Shown here: one piece after another, positions 19,915 through 31,275 of the stretch | Position numbering within the stretch: the first letter of the stretch is position 1 | Layout: every line of letters begins with the position of its first letter | From: Reticulitermes speratus | Lineage: Eukaryota; Arthropoda; Insecta; Blattodea; Rhinotermitidae | Direction: 5' to 3' | DNA length: 64,000 nt | Assembly (NCBI GenBank): GCA_021186555.1 | Contig: JAJKFL010000003.1 | Coordinates: forward strand, 34,336,908 to 34,400,907 | The notes under the pieces: model-generated | Database searches by the model: none | What the model saw: the letters and a program-made list of their open reading frames with translations, nothing else | Told to the model about the DNA's origin: nothing | Program-made: the position numbers and the translations under genes

Positions 19915-22630
19915 TTTCTGATATAATCTCCTGAATTTATGCCTAAGATGAGTCGCTTTGACTTCCATCTTTAGACTCATCGAGGCTCAAAAAAAGAGAC
20001 CGTGATTCAAGATAAAAGACGACGACTGGGAAGAGAGATTGGAGCAAAGCAAAGTGCAAGAACGGAGAAGAATGAAGAGATCAAGATTATTCTGAATTTT
20101 CTGCTGGTCTCATGTGCTTTTATCTTTCTTCTATTTGCAACAGTGATTCAGAATCTTCTCTCCGGATGTTTGTTCAGGAAAACGGAAGGAAAGAGCTAAA
20201 GAAAGGAAAAGATAGAAAACAACCAATGAAAAGACTGAAAAGTGAAAGAAAAAGTAAGATAAGAATGACAAAATAACGAATACGGAACTAAAAAGTTTCT
20301 TTGAAAAAAAAAACAATAAAATAGGTACCTTAGATGTACAGTCTCGTTCAGTCATAAGCATTGACTGAGGAGATTCTTGTCCTTTGAGGAGGTGAGTTGA
20401 TAACACAGTCAAAAAAGGCAAAATTAAATTAACAAAAGACTGCAGTGCACTAGTGAATCTTGGAAGAAAAATGTTGGGCAAGGAAGCAAATTGAAGTCGT
20501 TTAAAACGTGTTTCGGCAAATTGTGAAGTAATGCATTTTATCCATTTTACACCAATCTATCTTAACGGTTCACTTATTGTCATCGAAAGTTAAACTGAAA
20601 TTGGCATAGAATCCAAAAACGATATTGCCACGTAGAATGTTAGGCTGGCGCGTCAGGGCCCAGTAACGAACAGAGGAAAGTACGAGTAATTACTGCTACT
20701 TTGAAATGCAGAACGTGTTATTCTAGGGGTTTCAGGTTTAAGACCCTCGTTTCAAGAACAGGTGTTTATAGATAAACAGTTTTGTGCCGAGTACGTGGTG
20801 GCTTCGAGCTACAAGCGCTTCGGATGGCGAGTCGCTGTTCTAGTACTTTAAAAACTTAAAAACATATCATTATACTTTTCTCCCATTTGTGTTCATAATT
20901 GTATGTTTACAGTTAGTATAGCTCTATGTGCAATATATTATTTTACATTATATAATTTTATTATATGACAATATTATAATTACATTTGACGGATGAACTA
21001 GAGTTAAGTATAAAAATATTGTATCAGTTGTGTAAAGTCTGATATATTACACACTTGTAATCATATTCATCCCTATACAGTAGAACAGTTTATGTTCACG
21101 GTGTTTTTTATGACTGTAATGAATTTTTGACCATCGTTAAATGTGGCATAAAGGCCTCACTTTGTGTGGGGGTGGGTGGTCAATAGCACAATGCACAAGC
21201 ACAAAATAGACAAGTGGAATGAAGACAGAACAGAAAGAATTATTGGTAGGGAGTGGAGAAGGTATGAAAGAAAATTAAGACACAACAAAAGATAAAATTA
21301 TACCTGCTTAGTTGCGAGGTTGCCTGGTGGTTCCTTGTCGCTTTACGTCTACCAGTTGGTTGTTGAAGGAACACAACTGGCAGTGTTTATTGGAGTCATT
21401 GACAGCAGGGTACCTCCACTCACGAGAAATATAACGTTCCTAACACATTGTTCCTTGTGTGCTTTACACAGAATTTGTCTCTGTCTTATTATGTTCACTG
21501 ACTAGAAGATAGGATTTCTTCTTAAAAGCATGTATGCAGCAAAGTTTCCTGCAGTAGCTAACTAATTTCTAATTACAAAAGGGGAGGGTCTTGTAATTCC
21601 AACTGAAATTAAATAATAAATGTCGCATTAAAACTAAATTTACAAAATTAAATAACAAAGGAAGGATTCCTTTAATAGCATTCGTGTTTCCTCTCCCTTT
21701 GACCGTTTAAAGCCCAATGTTAAATGTACGTACCATAAGATGTAACATTTTAAAAATCTGTCACGTTGCCGCGCTGTGTATTTAACTCTTTCATATAATT
21801 CACAAATCAAACACTGATTATTTCATTAAACACCATTAACTGATTTGTCTCTCTGAAGGAAGGATTTGTTCTCTGTAAGGTTAACTGCAATATAATTTAG
21901 ATGAATTTTTAGTCTTGAATTTGATATTCTGTTTGTTTCCTTTATAATTTCAAATACGTATGTGTATGGTCTTTTAGGCAATATTTTTCAAATTTAACTT
22001 CTTGTCGTGCTAAGTGCTAATGGGTATTTGTCGTACACAACAATATTTCATGAACGATTTATTACATTTTTATATTCACTGCATATTTTTCTGCCACCAT
22101 ATCAACTTCAGGTGAAATACTTTTATAAAGCAGTACCTTTGAATTAGCTAGTTACCACTAAAATTAAGAATTCAAAGTTACAATGATATTTAATACCCGT
22201 ACAAAGTGATGAAATTTTAGATCTCTCTTAGAGTTAATTTATAATTCTTGTCATTCATTACCTTCATTTGTCTTGTTTCTTTCAGTGTGTATGATTGTCA
22301 GCACAGATGTGATTCCTTGATCGGTTCACACTGACACTGAGTATCACTGATGACAGTAATGTTGGTTTGTTCTTTGTATTCTTATTTAACTAAAATCTGT
22401 GCACACTGATGTTAAATGTCTTTGGTGGTCGTTGAAATTATTCTGCTTGAAGTTGTTTCTTATTTATGTTTGGCAGTGTGGGGTTTTTTTTTGTGTAATT
22501 GTACGTCGACTGCGTTTGTTTTATAAAATCGGTTATTTTGTATGTGTAAATGTAGTAGTTTTTTATTGTTCTGTAGGTACCGTTTTGTGAAAAATCTGCT
22601 CACCCATTAACCTACCGTAAGTTCTTACGT
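19915..22630. other. Gene-free stretch
   Basis: No gene supported. Purine-rich sequence lies at about 19985-20290 and AT-rich sequence at 20930-21000. The frames at 20131-20481 (-), 21320-21505 and 22399-22590 have no recognisable domain. Confidence 0.45.
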
Positions 22631-22635
22631 ACGCG

Positions 22636-23510
22636 TATATATTCATTCTGTAGTCTGTCTTACGACAGGTTCGCAGCCTCTTCTAAAGCGAGTTTTCCAC
22701 AGGGTGCGATCTAGTGCTTCCTCTTTCAATTTCCAGTATTCTCTCTTTTCCGTAAGGTCATCCAGTAGCTGCTTACTTCTTCTTCCTCGTCTTTTCGTCA
22801 CTTCTATCCTTCCCTATATCTTTCCTTCAATAACGTGTTTTAGAAGGCAGTTCCTACACAAGATGTAACCAATCCATTTAGCCTTTCTTCTTTTTATTGT
22901 ATGTAGGATATTCCTCTCCTTCTTGACTCTTTGTAACACTTCTTCATTTCTCACGCGATCGGTCCAACTGATCTTCATTCTTCTCCAGCACCACATTTCA
23001 AATCTTTCCAGGTATCTCTGATTTACTTTCCGAAGTGTCCAAATTTCAGCACCATACAAAGCTGTACTCCAAATATAGCATTTTACTAGTTTCTTCCTTA
23101 AATGCAACTTCAATTTGTTGGTGAAAGGAGTCTTCTTCTTGTTGAATGCTGCGTTTGCCATGGCAATATTGGATTTAATTTCCCGTGTACATCTTCCATC
23201 ATTTGTTATCGTACTACCCAAGTAGTTGAAATATTCAACATTCTCCTACTGTTTTTTGTTAACCATAAACTCTGTTGGGGATGATTGCCTTGAGATTCAC
23301 ATCACCTTAGTTTTTTCACATTCATTTCCATTCCATAGCTTCTTCCAATTTCAGTTAGGCTATTACTCGTGCCCTGTAGCACCCTTTCTTCCTTAGCCAG
23401 TAGCACAAGGTCATCATCTACATATTTCAGAGTACGAATTACTTGTCTTCCTATTTTGAAGTCTCCAAACCCTTCAAGAGCTTCCGTGGTAAGGTATTCG
23501 TTGTATGTGT
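22636..23510 (-). mobile_element. LINE 3' half (reverse transcriptase C-terminal part)
   Basis: The minus strand from 23510 encodes EYLTTEALEGFGDFKIG, the catalytic box region KYVDDDLVLLAKEE, GRSYGMEMNV, the segment before a clean frame at 22814-23221, then IEVTKRRGRRSKQLLDDL, LKEEALDRTLW and PVVRQTTE at the end. The 3' end reads GAATGAATATATA. This is a 5'-truncated non-LTR element of about 875 bases lacking endonuclease and N-terminal reverse transcriptase. A 55-base copy of the same lineage is at 12055. Confidence 0.85.
22814..23221 (-). pseudogene. Reverse transcriptase C-terminal fragment
   Basis: An uninterrupted 135-codon frame covers the thumb and C-terminal region of a non-LTR reverse transcriptase: MGSTITNDGRCTREIKSNIA, KKLVKCYIWSTALYGAEIWT, FEMWCWRRMKISWTDRVRNE, KAKWIGYILCRNCLLKHVIE. 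Upstream on the same strand, after a frame break near 23230, comes the YxDD box. There the reading is YVDDDL: compared with the usual YADDL of this lineage one extra Asp codon is present (around 23410-23418). The frame is too short to act. The start codon is simply the first internal Met after the break. Confidence 0.85.
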
Positions 23511-23519
23511 ATACAGAGC

Positions 23520-23950
23520 GATGAACTTAGGTCTCCTTCCATTCCTTATTTTGTAGAAGAATAGAAACCAAACCCATGAAGCTCGTAAAACGTTCTTACA
23601 TTAAAATTTAATTTTGGTGATGTTACTAAATAATGTACTTTCTTCCTGTGCCTGAGTACTCTTTTTTAAAATACTTATAATTGTGTAAGTACATGTGACA
23701 CGCCAACGAATATGTGTCTAACATTCAGTCTTCTCTTTAGCGTAAGCTGTAGGGGATTGACAGAAGTCATTAGTGAACATCAAATATACCAAATATTGGA
23801 GCTTTCCGTGACCTTAAGTTTTGAAATTGCTTCTTCTTTACCAGAATTTAAGATATATGTACCATTGTAAACAATTTGCAATGAAGTTGTATAATCCTTC
23901 ATTCTTAAACTGTAGTGTTTCGAGGTATGGACGCTTTCTGTGCGCATAAA
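23520..23950. other. Gene-free stretch
   Basis: No gene or repeat recognised between the LINE and the next SINE. Confidence 0.4.
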
Positions 23951-23954
23951 ATTG

Positions 23955-24240
23955 TGTGTAAATGTACAGTTGACCTTGCGCACGCCATGAAAACACATGG
24001 AGACGTCGTGGTACAGCTCCACTCCTTTACCTCGGAATTATAACGGGTTAGTGTTTGGTATCTCTCCCGGTCGCTTTTCTCCCCTAGAAAATAGCCCCCA
24101 TGCCTCTGGAATAGGAGACTGTGTGGGCCCAGAGCTGGTCTAGACGCTGTGGCGCAGAGATGAACCGCTACTCTCTGCAGCAAATCCAACCGCGGTTCCT
24201 CGGACGTCCAGCCTAGTCACTACATACGTACCGAGTACAC
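23955..24240 (-). mobile_element. SINE family 1, antisense
   Basis: The minus strand reads GTCTAGACCAGCTCTGGGCC, CAGTCTCCTATTC, AGGGGAGAAAAGCGACCGGG, GAGGTAAAGGAGTGGAGCTG and TTTTCATGGCGTGCGCAAGG. Only traces of the tRNA head remain (TAGTGACTAGGCTGGACGTC). It accounts for the 94-codon frame there. Confidence 0.65.
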
Positions 24241-24313
24241 TATCCCAGCTACTGTAACGTTTTACATTACTGTAATGAAGGAAAAGGCTTGTGGAAATTG
24301 AAACCTAATTATT

Positions 24314-25004
24314 CAGGTAGCCCTCGATTTGCGCCGATTCAGAATAATGCCGATTTTGAAACCAGGAGGTCAAAAAGTGAAAAAAATATATTTTACTATT
24401 GTTTATAATGTTTTACAATTTTTCTCGTACTGATTCTTATACTAAATCGTAATTCTTACATTGTTGATATAAGAGGAAGAGGAGGAAAGAGAGGAAGAAG
24501 AACTTCCTCTACTTGAAATGAAGACAAACGATCTCCAGCGCATCCTCTCAGACATAGATAAACTTACTGATGAGGTCTGCGAGATTGACCACGACTGGGA
24601 GCGGAGTGCTACAGCGAAGAGGAGCGTTATGGCATCCATGAGGCCTTATCATGAAATTTTGATAGAAAGAAATAAGAAATCACGACAGTCCACACTGCGT
24701 GCTTTCTTTAAAAAACGTGACTATCCTCAACCAGGGACTTCGTCAGAGAACTAACGCTGCTTCATTACGCCATTGACGGCTGTAAGTGTACAAAACATAT
24801 TTTTTAAGTTCCCTTTATTATATTTACTTTATTTCAGAGCTTTAAATGCAATGCCATTATATTACTCGTCAATGTTTGGGTGCCGGGAACGAATGTCATT
24901 GACTTCCCATTGATTTACATTATAAAATCGTTTCAATTTACGCCGATTCCGATTACTCCGGTTCGTCCAGGAACGCATCCCCGGCGTAAATCGAGGGCTA
25001 CCTG
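24314..25004 (+). mobile_element. Internally deleted Tigger/pogo transposon
   Basis: Terminal inverted repeats: CAGGTAGCCCTCGATTTGCG at 24314-24333, mirrored by CGTAAATCGAGGGCTACCTG at 24985-25004 (one mismatch in 20). The inner GCCGATTC also recurs. TA follows the right end; TT precedes the left, a probably mutated TA. CAGG...CTCG ends and TA duplication are hallmarks of Tigger. The 691-base element keeps only the transposase C-terminus, so it would need an outside transposase. Confidence 0.85.
24473..24754 (+). pseudogene. Tigger transposase C-terminal remnant
   Basis: The frame is open from 24473 to the stop at 24752-24754, about 93 codons, with a Met at 24518. It begins with an acidic run (EEEEREEEE), followed by LQRILSDIDKLTDEVCEIDH, DWERSATAKRSVMASMRPYH and a final QSTLRAFFKK. 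QSTL-FFK near the C-terminus is typical of Tigger proteins, where the segment follows the DDE domain. The CENP-B-type DNA-binding domain and DDE catalytic domain are gone. It lies inside the terminal repeats of the Tigger element. No function is expected. Confidence 0.75.
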
Positions 25005-25009
25005 TATTG

Positions 25010-26215
25010 AAGTCAGAAGTAAGAGACTCTACACAGCAATTACTGCGAGCTTCTACGACTAGAGGTGATCTACCTCGTGTAGTTATCTTGGCTTATTACG
25101 TGTTCTCAGTGGTGTTAATAGTTGCCGGACAGTACACTGATTTCTAGTGGCATGGAATCTGTATTTTCATTTGTTATGGGATAAAGTACTAAACACGTGC
25201 CTTCATATAAGTCCTAGTTTTATGTACATATTTACCCTTAATGGTTAATGTAATGCCATGTCTGCCGGCTGTTGCTACAATGCCATGTCTCCCACACTGT
25301 AAAATTAATGGCTGTTGGTCTTATTGAAACAAGATGGTAAGAAAGGACAGGTATTAATTAAAACGACTTCCACTTAACGCATAATACGCTTTACGACTGC
25401 TAAGTGTTTTCAGACTTTCGTGTCGTTAATTTACCTCATAAAGTAACAAGATTGGTCTGTACGACGATGAATATTCGGGACGAACGGACTGTAAAAAGAA
25501 GTCCGATTTCTAATCTGCCCATATTTTTTAGAATTTCAAAATGTTCCAACTCCACACAGTTTTATCAAAGCAGGTTGGAGAAACTTTAAATAAAATGCTG
25601 CATATTCGTTCTACAACAGGTGCCCGTACATACGACTTGAGGAAAATAAGCAGATGAGCGAAAAGGGACATTTTATTACAGGACTATACGGCCTGTGCAT
25701 GTTCTGCGTTCTCGTGCAATAACGTTAATTACTGGTGGTCTAAAGTACACTTCTGTTATGTTCTGCTGTAAAAACTATTGTTTTTGTCATTTGTTTCAAA
25801 GTACGTACACTAGCCGTCAAACAACTCGCAATGCCGGTCGCCATTTGTCGCTCACCTAAGTGCAGTTAAAAGTCTTTGATTTGGAAACATCCTCAACGTT
25901 TCAACCCTTGTGATATTCTATAGAGGCGGGTAATTTATTATTTGTATCCTTAATTTATTCAGCTAATAACTAAATAGCTATAGCCGCCATCTTTCCCTCT
26001 CTGGTGGTATTTTAATAGGGCAGTTTGATTCCTATAGACATCCTGCTCCACCTTACATAGTTCTTACAACCATTCAGAGAACGCAAGACACAATTTCTCA
26101 CGTTAATTCTTACATTTCTCAGTGTAACGAATTTTCCTTACCGATTCTTTCAAAAGTCAAGGTATTGTGGAAAAATTAATTGAACCCTTTTAAGATTAAA
26201 GTGAATCTTTGTTGC
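25010..26215. other. Gene-free stretch
   Basis: No gene supported; unassigned sequence. Confidence 0.4.
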
Positions 26216-26218
26216 ATA

Positions 26219-26403
26219 TAAAGATTCAGCCCGTACCTCACAGAGAACACAGCCTGTTTCCATGTAAAATATCAATCCGTTAAGGCTAATGGTTTTTTTT
26301 TGTAAGCGTCATACGGAACCCATAAATACACGATGTGGACAAAACGCGGAGTTCGATTGTTAAACCTGGCGGTACGTGTAGTTACCACTGTGATTTAAAG
26401 GAT
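26219..26403 (-). repeat. Unclassified dispersed repeat U, copy D
   Basis: The minus strand reads CACAGTGGTAACTACACGTA, CCAGGTTTAACAATCGAACT, TGTATTTATGGGTTCCGTAT and CTGTGAGGTACGGGCTGAAT. It matches copy A at the far end (GAGGTAGGAACTGAATTTT) and copy C in the middle. Confidence 0.6.
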
Positions 26404-26409
26404 AAAAAC

Positions 26410-27480
26410 ATTTAACTGGCAAATTAACCTACATGAATGCAGCCTCGCCATCACTGAAAATATTAATATAAAGAGGTATTTCTGCCACGGTTTATTCGTA
26501 CCTTATAATCTTTTTAAAACAAGAATGTTAGTCTACATAAAAGCATAAGTGTATAATATGTAAACGAGTACATACAGAAGAGAGATACTGTACGTACAGC
26601 GCACTTCAAGGTTATATCTAATGTGTAATTTAATGATATTAATATTTTTTTCTATTTTATTTTAAGGTAGAGGAGCCATTTTCTAAAGCGCTCATACCGA
26701 GGCGTACGGCTTGTTCGCCAAGCCTATAATTTGTAGACCAGGGGAAGCGATTAGCCGATCATCCATAAATATAACAGAGAGCCGATTCCGGAGAAGGGCT
26801 CTGGGGTTTGCGGGATGCTGAAGGAAATAAAGTGAGAGGACGGAAGATAAATACGGAGGGCGGCGTCTGCTCGGCAAATTATCATATTATATTTTATAAG
26901 TACACTTACGAGAGGCGTTATAGTCTTACTCCATTAAAAGTAATTACCCTTTGAATTGTGCTACACAACATTGCCTACGAACACACAGGATCAAGTGACT
27001 ATTCTTTTGTTCAGCTTCAGTCAATGAGCCAAACACTTGTTTATAAAATTAGGCAGTAAAATTCGGTTGCGAACAAGGAATGAACAATTGAAATGGCATT
27101 GCGGCATTACCTAGTGTAGCGTTCAATGTAATTCTACATTTAACGTAATCTGTTACTATATGAAATATTATTGATAAATAACACAATTTAGTATTGCTGG
27201 AACTTGTTACTGAACTCATGATATTAGAATATAAAATTTGCTTATTTACATTCTTTTGGTCATTTCCATTTCAGGAGTTATTTCATTTTGACTTTAAATA
27301 AGTCTTCTTTGAAGTAGAAGCTCAAAGTATAGCATTACACGTTATATTACGTGGCATAAATGACGCAAATTATGATGACATGCAGCAAATATGCTTTCCT
27401 AGAAAGATATGCTAATATTAAAAATAAAGCCTAGACAGAGTGGATTTTGCGTTTGAACCTTCAGTGACAGAATGCTGAAT
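26410..27480. other. Gene-free stretch
   Basis: No gene supported. The frame at 26692-26877 (-) is not recognisable. Confidence 0.4.
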
Positions 27481-27489
27481 AATTGAAAC

Positions 27490-27700
27490 TGAAAATGACA
27501 GAGAAAATGGTTTAGAATCACAAAAGGTAGAATTCCGAATTTATGCAGAACTGGCTTTGCTGTATGGAAGGCGAGCCTGGACGAATGTCTGGAAGGAAAT
27601 CTCTACACCTGAAACACGGGAGACTCGCTGAGCAGATTTTCATCTAATTTCATGTTGGGGAATTTTACGAAAATTTCGAGTGATTTCAAATGATATTCAG
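27490..27700 (+). mobile_element. Eroded LINE fragment
   Basis: A short forward reading, VEFRIYAELALLYGRRAWT, resembles the R-IYK-LA-PALLYG-E-W- segment that follows the reverse transcriptase catalytic domain in many LINEs. Downstream sequence can be read toward ETRITSAE-like only with frameshifts. Length and family are uncertain. Confidence 0.4.
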
Positions 27701-27709
27701 TTTATACAG

Positions 27710-28550
27710 TCTTAACAACCACTATCTTCTGAAATGCGGTGACGCGTATTTTGGTAGAGAGGTACCAACCTTGAGGAGGAATGTGGGACCGCCTACTACG
27801 GGGTTTCTTGTCAAAATGTTCGGTCAGAAAGGATATTAAAGTATACATTTCTGTTGCATGACATTCTTGCAGATTAGTAAGTATATACAGTATACTCTAT
27901 GTAGGCCTTTTCATGCTGTGCACGAATTATCTCACCGAGAATCAATGACTTTCTGTTTTGGATTTGTTCTGCGTTTGACAAGACCAGTGAACGAAACGGG
28001 CCATGGTATCTCTCACAGGTTGAAGCTGTTCGTGGGTTATCACTAACATAAATTTACCCTGAAAATATAGGCTTACTAACGAAGGTTAAGAAATAAATTA
28101 GAACGTCGTCCATTGTAAAGTATTCTTCCTCCACTATGCCTGCTATTAAAAATCATTATTATGAACATACAATTTTTCCTAGCGAGCTTCCGTTGCATGT
28201 GATCTGACGATTAGGGAGCCATCTGCTCCCCCTACCGTCAACACTCAACGTGACAAACAGCACTTTGTAGTAATAACAAGGAAGGCTTTATATAATGGTG
28301 CTATATAGCAGTCTCCAAGCACAAAGCAAGTGCCTCGGCTTGCGCGTGACATTAAACATCTCGCTAGCGCAGTTAGTTGTAACATGCCATTCTTTGTAAG
28401 GAGAGCAGTAAGTGATGTCGTTTTAATTATAAGGTACATGTTCGTGATTTTCCGTCACTAAATTTGTCAGTTTTGTTAGAACAACATTATACACAAGTTT
28501 ACGTCACGAGGAGGCGGTGAAGCAGTTCGTCCACGTCTAGGTGTCATTAT
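27710..28550. other. Gene-free stretch
   Basis: No gene supported; unassigned sequence. Confidence 0.4.
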
Positions 28551-28555
28551 GTCCC

Positions 28556-28678
28556 TTAACCCTCAAAAGCACTAATTTCGTGTACCAAATATTTAAAAAC
28601 TGGGTTTCTTCCCTACTCTAACATTCGCAGTTTTCGTTACGAGATAAGTCGGTTAGTGCCTTGTAGGTAAATATTAAT
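28556..28678 (+). repeat. Unclassified dispersed repeat U, copy E (short)
   Basis: Starts TTAACCCTCAAAAGCACTAA, then TTTCGTGTACC. It ends near TCGGTTAGTGCCTTGTAGGT. It is shorter and more diverged than copies A-D, but the start motif and order agree. Confidence 0.5.
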
Positions 28679-28689
28679 TGTTTATTCTG

Positions 28690-29240
28690 AGCTTGGTATG
28701 AAACAGACAAATACACTTTGTGGGTACTAAGCAGAGTTTTTTTTAAATATCACGTACTTATAAGTAATTACTCCTTTGAAGGGTTACGTGTACTGACATC
28801 AGGCTTGCATAGTAGGTTGTTGTGCATTTCTGACTTCAGACGTTTTGTCTTGGACACGCCACCACCCGGTTCCAATTCAGGTCAGTAGAAGTGGTGGGAA
28901 ACTAGAAATTTAGAACCAGATATCCTAAATGTTTGTAAACTATGTGTGTTACTAAACTGACACATATAGTGGGCATATTCAGTCGTATCTTTTTGTTTAA
29001 AGAACCGCAACGCGTTGGGCGACATCTCTGCCTCATTACTCAGGTGCATTATGAAATACTCTGTTTCATTGAAGGGAGTTCGTTTGTTTGCCCTTACAAG
29101 AGTCAAGCTAGTTGAATTCAGGGTATATTTTTTGCGGGTATAGAACGAAAGATAGGTGCTGTGGTAGTTTATACCCTGACTAACCATTTGTTGTGTTTAG
29201 AAATATACATTCACTGTACAAGTGGAGTAGGTTTCGTTAT
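28690..29240. other. Gene-free stretch
   Basis: No gene supported. The 101-codon minus frame at 28882-29187 has no recognisable domain. Confidence 0.4.
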
Positions 29241-29245
29241 CTTAC

Positions 29246-29264
29246 CTGATGACGGGAACAGAAA
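29246..29264 (+). ncRNA. Weak hammerhead-like core
   Basis: CTGATGA is followed after CGGGAACA by GAAAC. The conserved boxes are present but stem II cannot form, so this is at best a decayed copy. Confidence 0.25.
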
Positions 29265-29269
29265 CGTGT

Positions 29270-29733
29270 TGCTTGTTGAACCATAACATGACCGTGGAAT
29301 AGTTCCATTACGTGTACATTTACATGAAAGTTTGTTTCAGCCTCAAAGGATGTCACCAACTAAAATTCGGAGAACTGTATGTTGATGATCCTACGTTGTG
29401 TACATCCACCAATTAATTTCCTTAAACATGTAGTGTACCTACCTGAAACCTGCAAGTCCTTGGTGTTTTTTTATTTTCTCTATTCAAAGTACCTGCCTAT
29501 AAATAAAATTGGTTGAAGGTTTCAGTATCGTTGTCTCAGACCTATTACAGAATCACTGCATTGATATTGTCTACGGTGCTTTTTACCCGATAAGAACCTT
29601 GAACTTTCATACAGTGAGAGCCTACCGCCCTTAAAGTAATGTCATTTGCTGCCTTTGACATCGTGTATCCCGTATAGCATTACTGTACGAACGGTTTGAA
29701 ATTATCATCAGAGGTTTTATGAAATCTACATTC
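29270..29733. other. Gene-free stretch
   Basis: No gene or repeat recognised. Confidence 0.4.
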
Positions 29734-29743
29734 TACTGCTCGT

Positions 29744-30011
29744 GCACTGCGCTACAAACCGGAACGTCGCGGGTTCGATTCCCGATGGTGTCATTGGAAT
29801 TCCTTGACATAATCGTTTCGGTCGCACTATGGCCCTGGGGTCGACTCAGCCTCTAACAGAAATGAGCACCAGGAATATTTCCTGGGGGTAAAGGCGGCTG
29901 GTGCGTAGGGCTGACAACCTTACCACCTTCATGTGCCGATTGTCTACAAATCTGGGAGCCTCAACCTCCTGGAACCCTAAAGGCCTATCCAGGCCTGTAA
30001 TGGGATTGCTT
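29744..30011 (+). mobile_element. SINE family 3 with 10-base target duplication
   Basis: The head is partial (CACTGCGCTACAAACCGGAA, B box GGGTTCGATTCCCGA). The body has TTGACATAATCGTTTCGGTC, CACTATGGCCCTGGGG, GTGCGTAGGGCTGACAACC, TTCATGTGCCGATTGTC, GGAGCCTCAACCTCC and a GGGATTGCTTTA end. TACTGCTCGT is duplicated at 29734-29743 and 30012-30021. The target lies inside a family 1 SINE. Confidence 0.88.
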
Positions 30012-30021
30012 TACTGCTCGT

Positions 30022-30240
30022 AGTTCGATTCTCGGTAGAAGAATATACATTTTTGCTTCTCCAAAACGTCGAAGCCGGCTGTAGGGTCTACACAGCCTCC
30101 TATTCAGTGGGTCCCGCAGGGTCTGTCCCCGGAGATAAAGCGGCCGGGGTGTGAAGTGACCACTCGCCTCTATCTACTGCCGTGGCTAAAGACGCGTAGA
30201 ATCTTAACTCCACCCTCGACATGGGTTCGTAGCCTCCACA
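30022..30240 (+). mobile_element. SINE family 1 hosting a family 3 insertion
   Basis: It resumes at the B box (AGTTCGATTCTCGG) right after the duplicated target. It continues TTGCTTCTCCAAAACGTC, CAGCCTCCTATTCAGTGGGT, AAGCGGCCGGGGTGTGAAG, TGACCACTCGCC and CTCCACCCTCGACATG. The 5' part lies left of the family 3 insertion or was truncated. Confidence 0.75.
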
Positions 30241-30244
30241 GGGA

Positions 30245-30815
30245 CAACCTAATCCTGTATTCTAATAAACAAAAAATACCTTGTTATCTAGAATTACTCT
30301 TCATTATCTTATTTGGATGTTTTATTTTTTATGTTATATCATTGTTAAGCACTTACAGAACATACAAATTACAAGATTGTCATTGTACTCGGCCTGCTAT
30401 TCTTTAAGAAACGTAGTTGGAAATTTTGACTTTGCGTTTTCGAAAAAAAAAAGTTCTCCGATCTATCGCGTTACGTATCGGTGTCCATGGACGTAAGTAC
30501 CTGCCACATAAATCAGGCTTTTTCTGTGGGTGTGGATGGAATGTTGTTGTAATGTTTGTTTTGTTTTAATTTTTTTCTCGAGGAACGTTATGCGGTGTTG
30601 ACTGTTGTGTTGCTGTAAAGTGAACATTTCTTTGAGACAGTATCAAGACGCCACTTACAGTGGCGTTCCGGGCTCCTTCAAATAGAAATACAATAGTTTA
30701 CGACTGACAGTGTTATTCAGGCTATGCAGGTGACGCTTACTGCACGTTACATGTCAGAAGTAGGATAGACGGAAGAAGAATTGTACTTTGTCACGCAGGA
30801 CCAAATGATGTAATG
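30245..30815. other. Gene-free stretch
   Basis: No gene supported. Inner frames are chance. Confidence 0.4.
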
Positions 30816-30817
30816 GA

Positions 30818-30958
30818 TTTCACATTATATTCACCGTGCATTTTGTATAATTGACTAATTCACACCAACAATTGCACAAAGACAAGTTATGTCATTAATT
30901 CCTTTATTAGAAGGTTACCCCAATACGTATTTCGGCACTTCTACAATGCCATCATCAG
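30818..30958 (-). mobile_element. Fragment with hammerhead-like core and shared 29-base block
   Basis: The block at 30818-30846 matches 39095-39123 at 28 of 29 positions, and the following ACCAACAATTGCAC resembles ACCAACACATGCAC there. It is followed by the hammerhead-like core at 30930-30958. This could be part of a Penelope-like pseudo-LTR. Confidence 0.35.
30930..30958 (-). ncRNA. Hammerhead-like core with 6-pair stem II
   Basis: The minus strand reads CTGATGA, T, GGCATT, GTAGA, AGTGCC, GAAA. GGCATT pairs with AGTGCC (one T-G), giving a convincing stem II between intact CTGANGA and GAAA boxes. Helices I and III are not clear. Confidence 0.5.
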
Positions 30959-31275
30959 GGGGATCGTTGAAGTTTTACATAGACCATGTATTTTAAGAAC
31001 ATTGGTCTAGGTGAAGGAGAAGAAAATTTTCCCTTCGTCATCTCCATAGGATGGATATGAAACGTAAACCGAACGCTCTTTTCCGGGAATAAAATGACCG
31101 GAGAGTAAAATGTTTTTGCTAGTGCCGAAGGTGAAAATACGTGGTCAATACTTTCACTTCCCCATAAGCCAAGACATCATAGTGCTTAATTATGCATAGG
31201 GAGAGCCTATGAATTTACCTCCATATATTTATTTTTATTTACATTCATATTTGCTTACGTTTAAGGGTTAAACAT

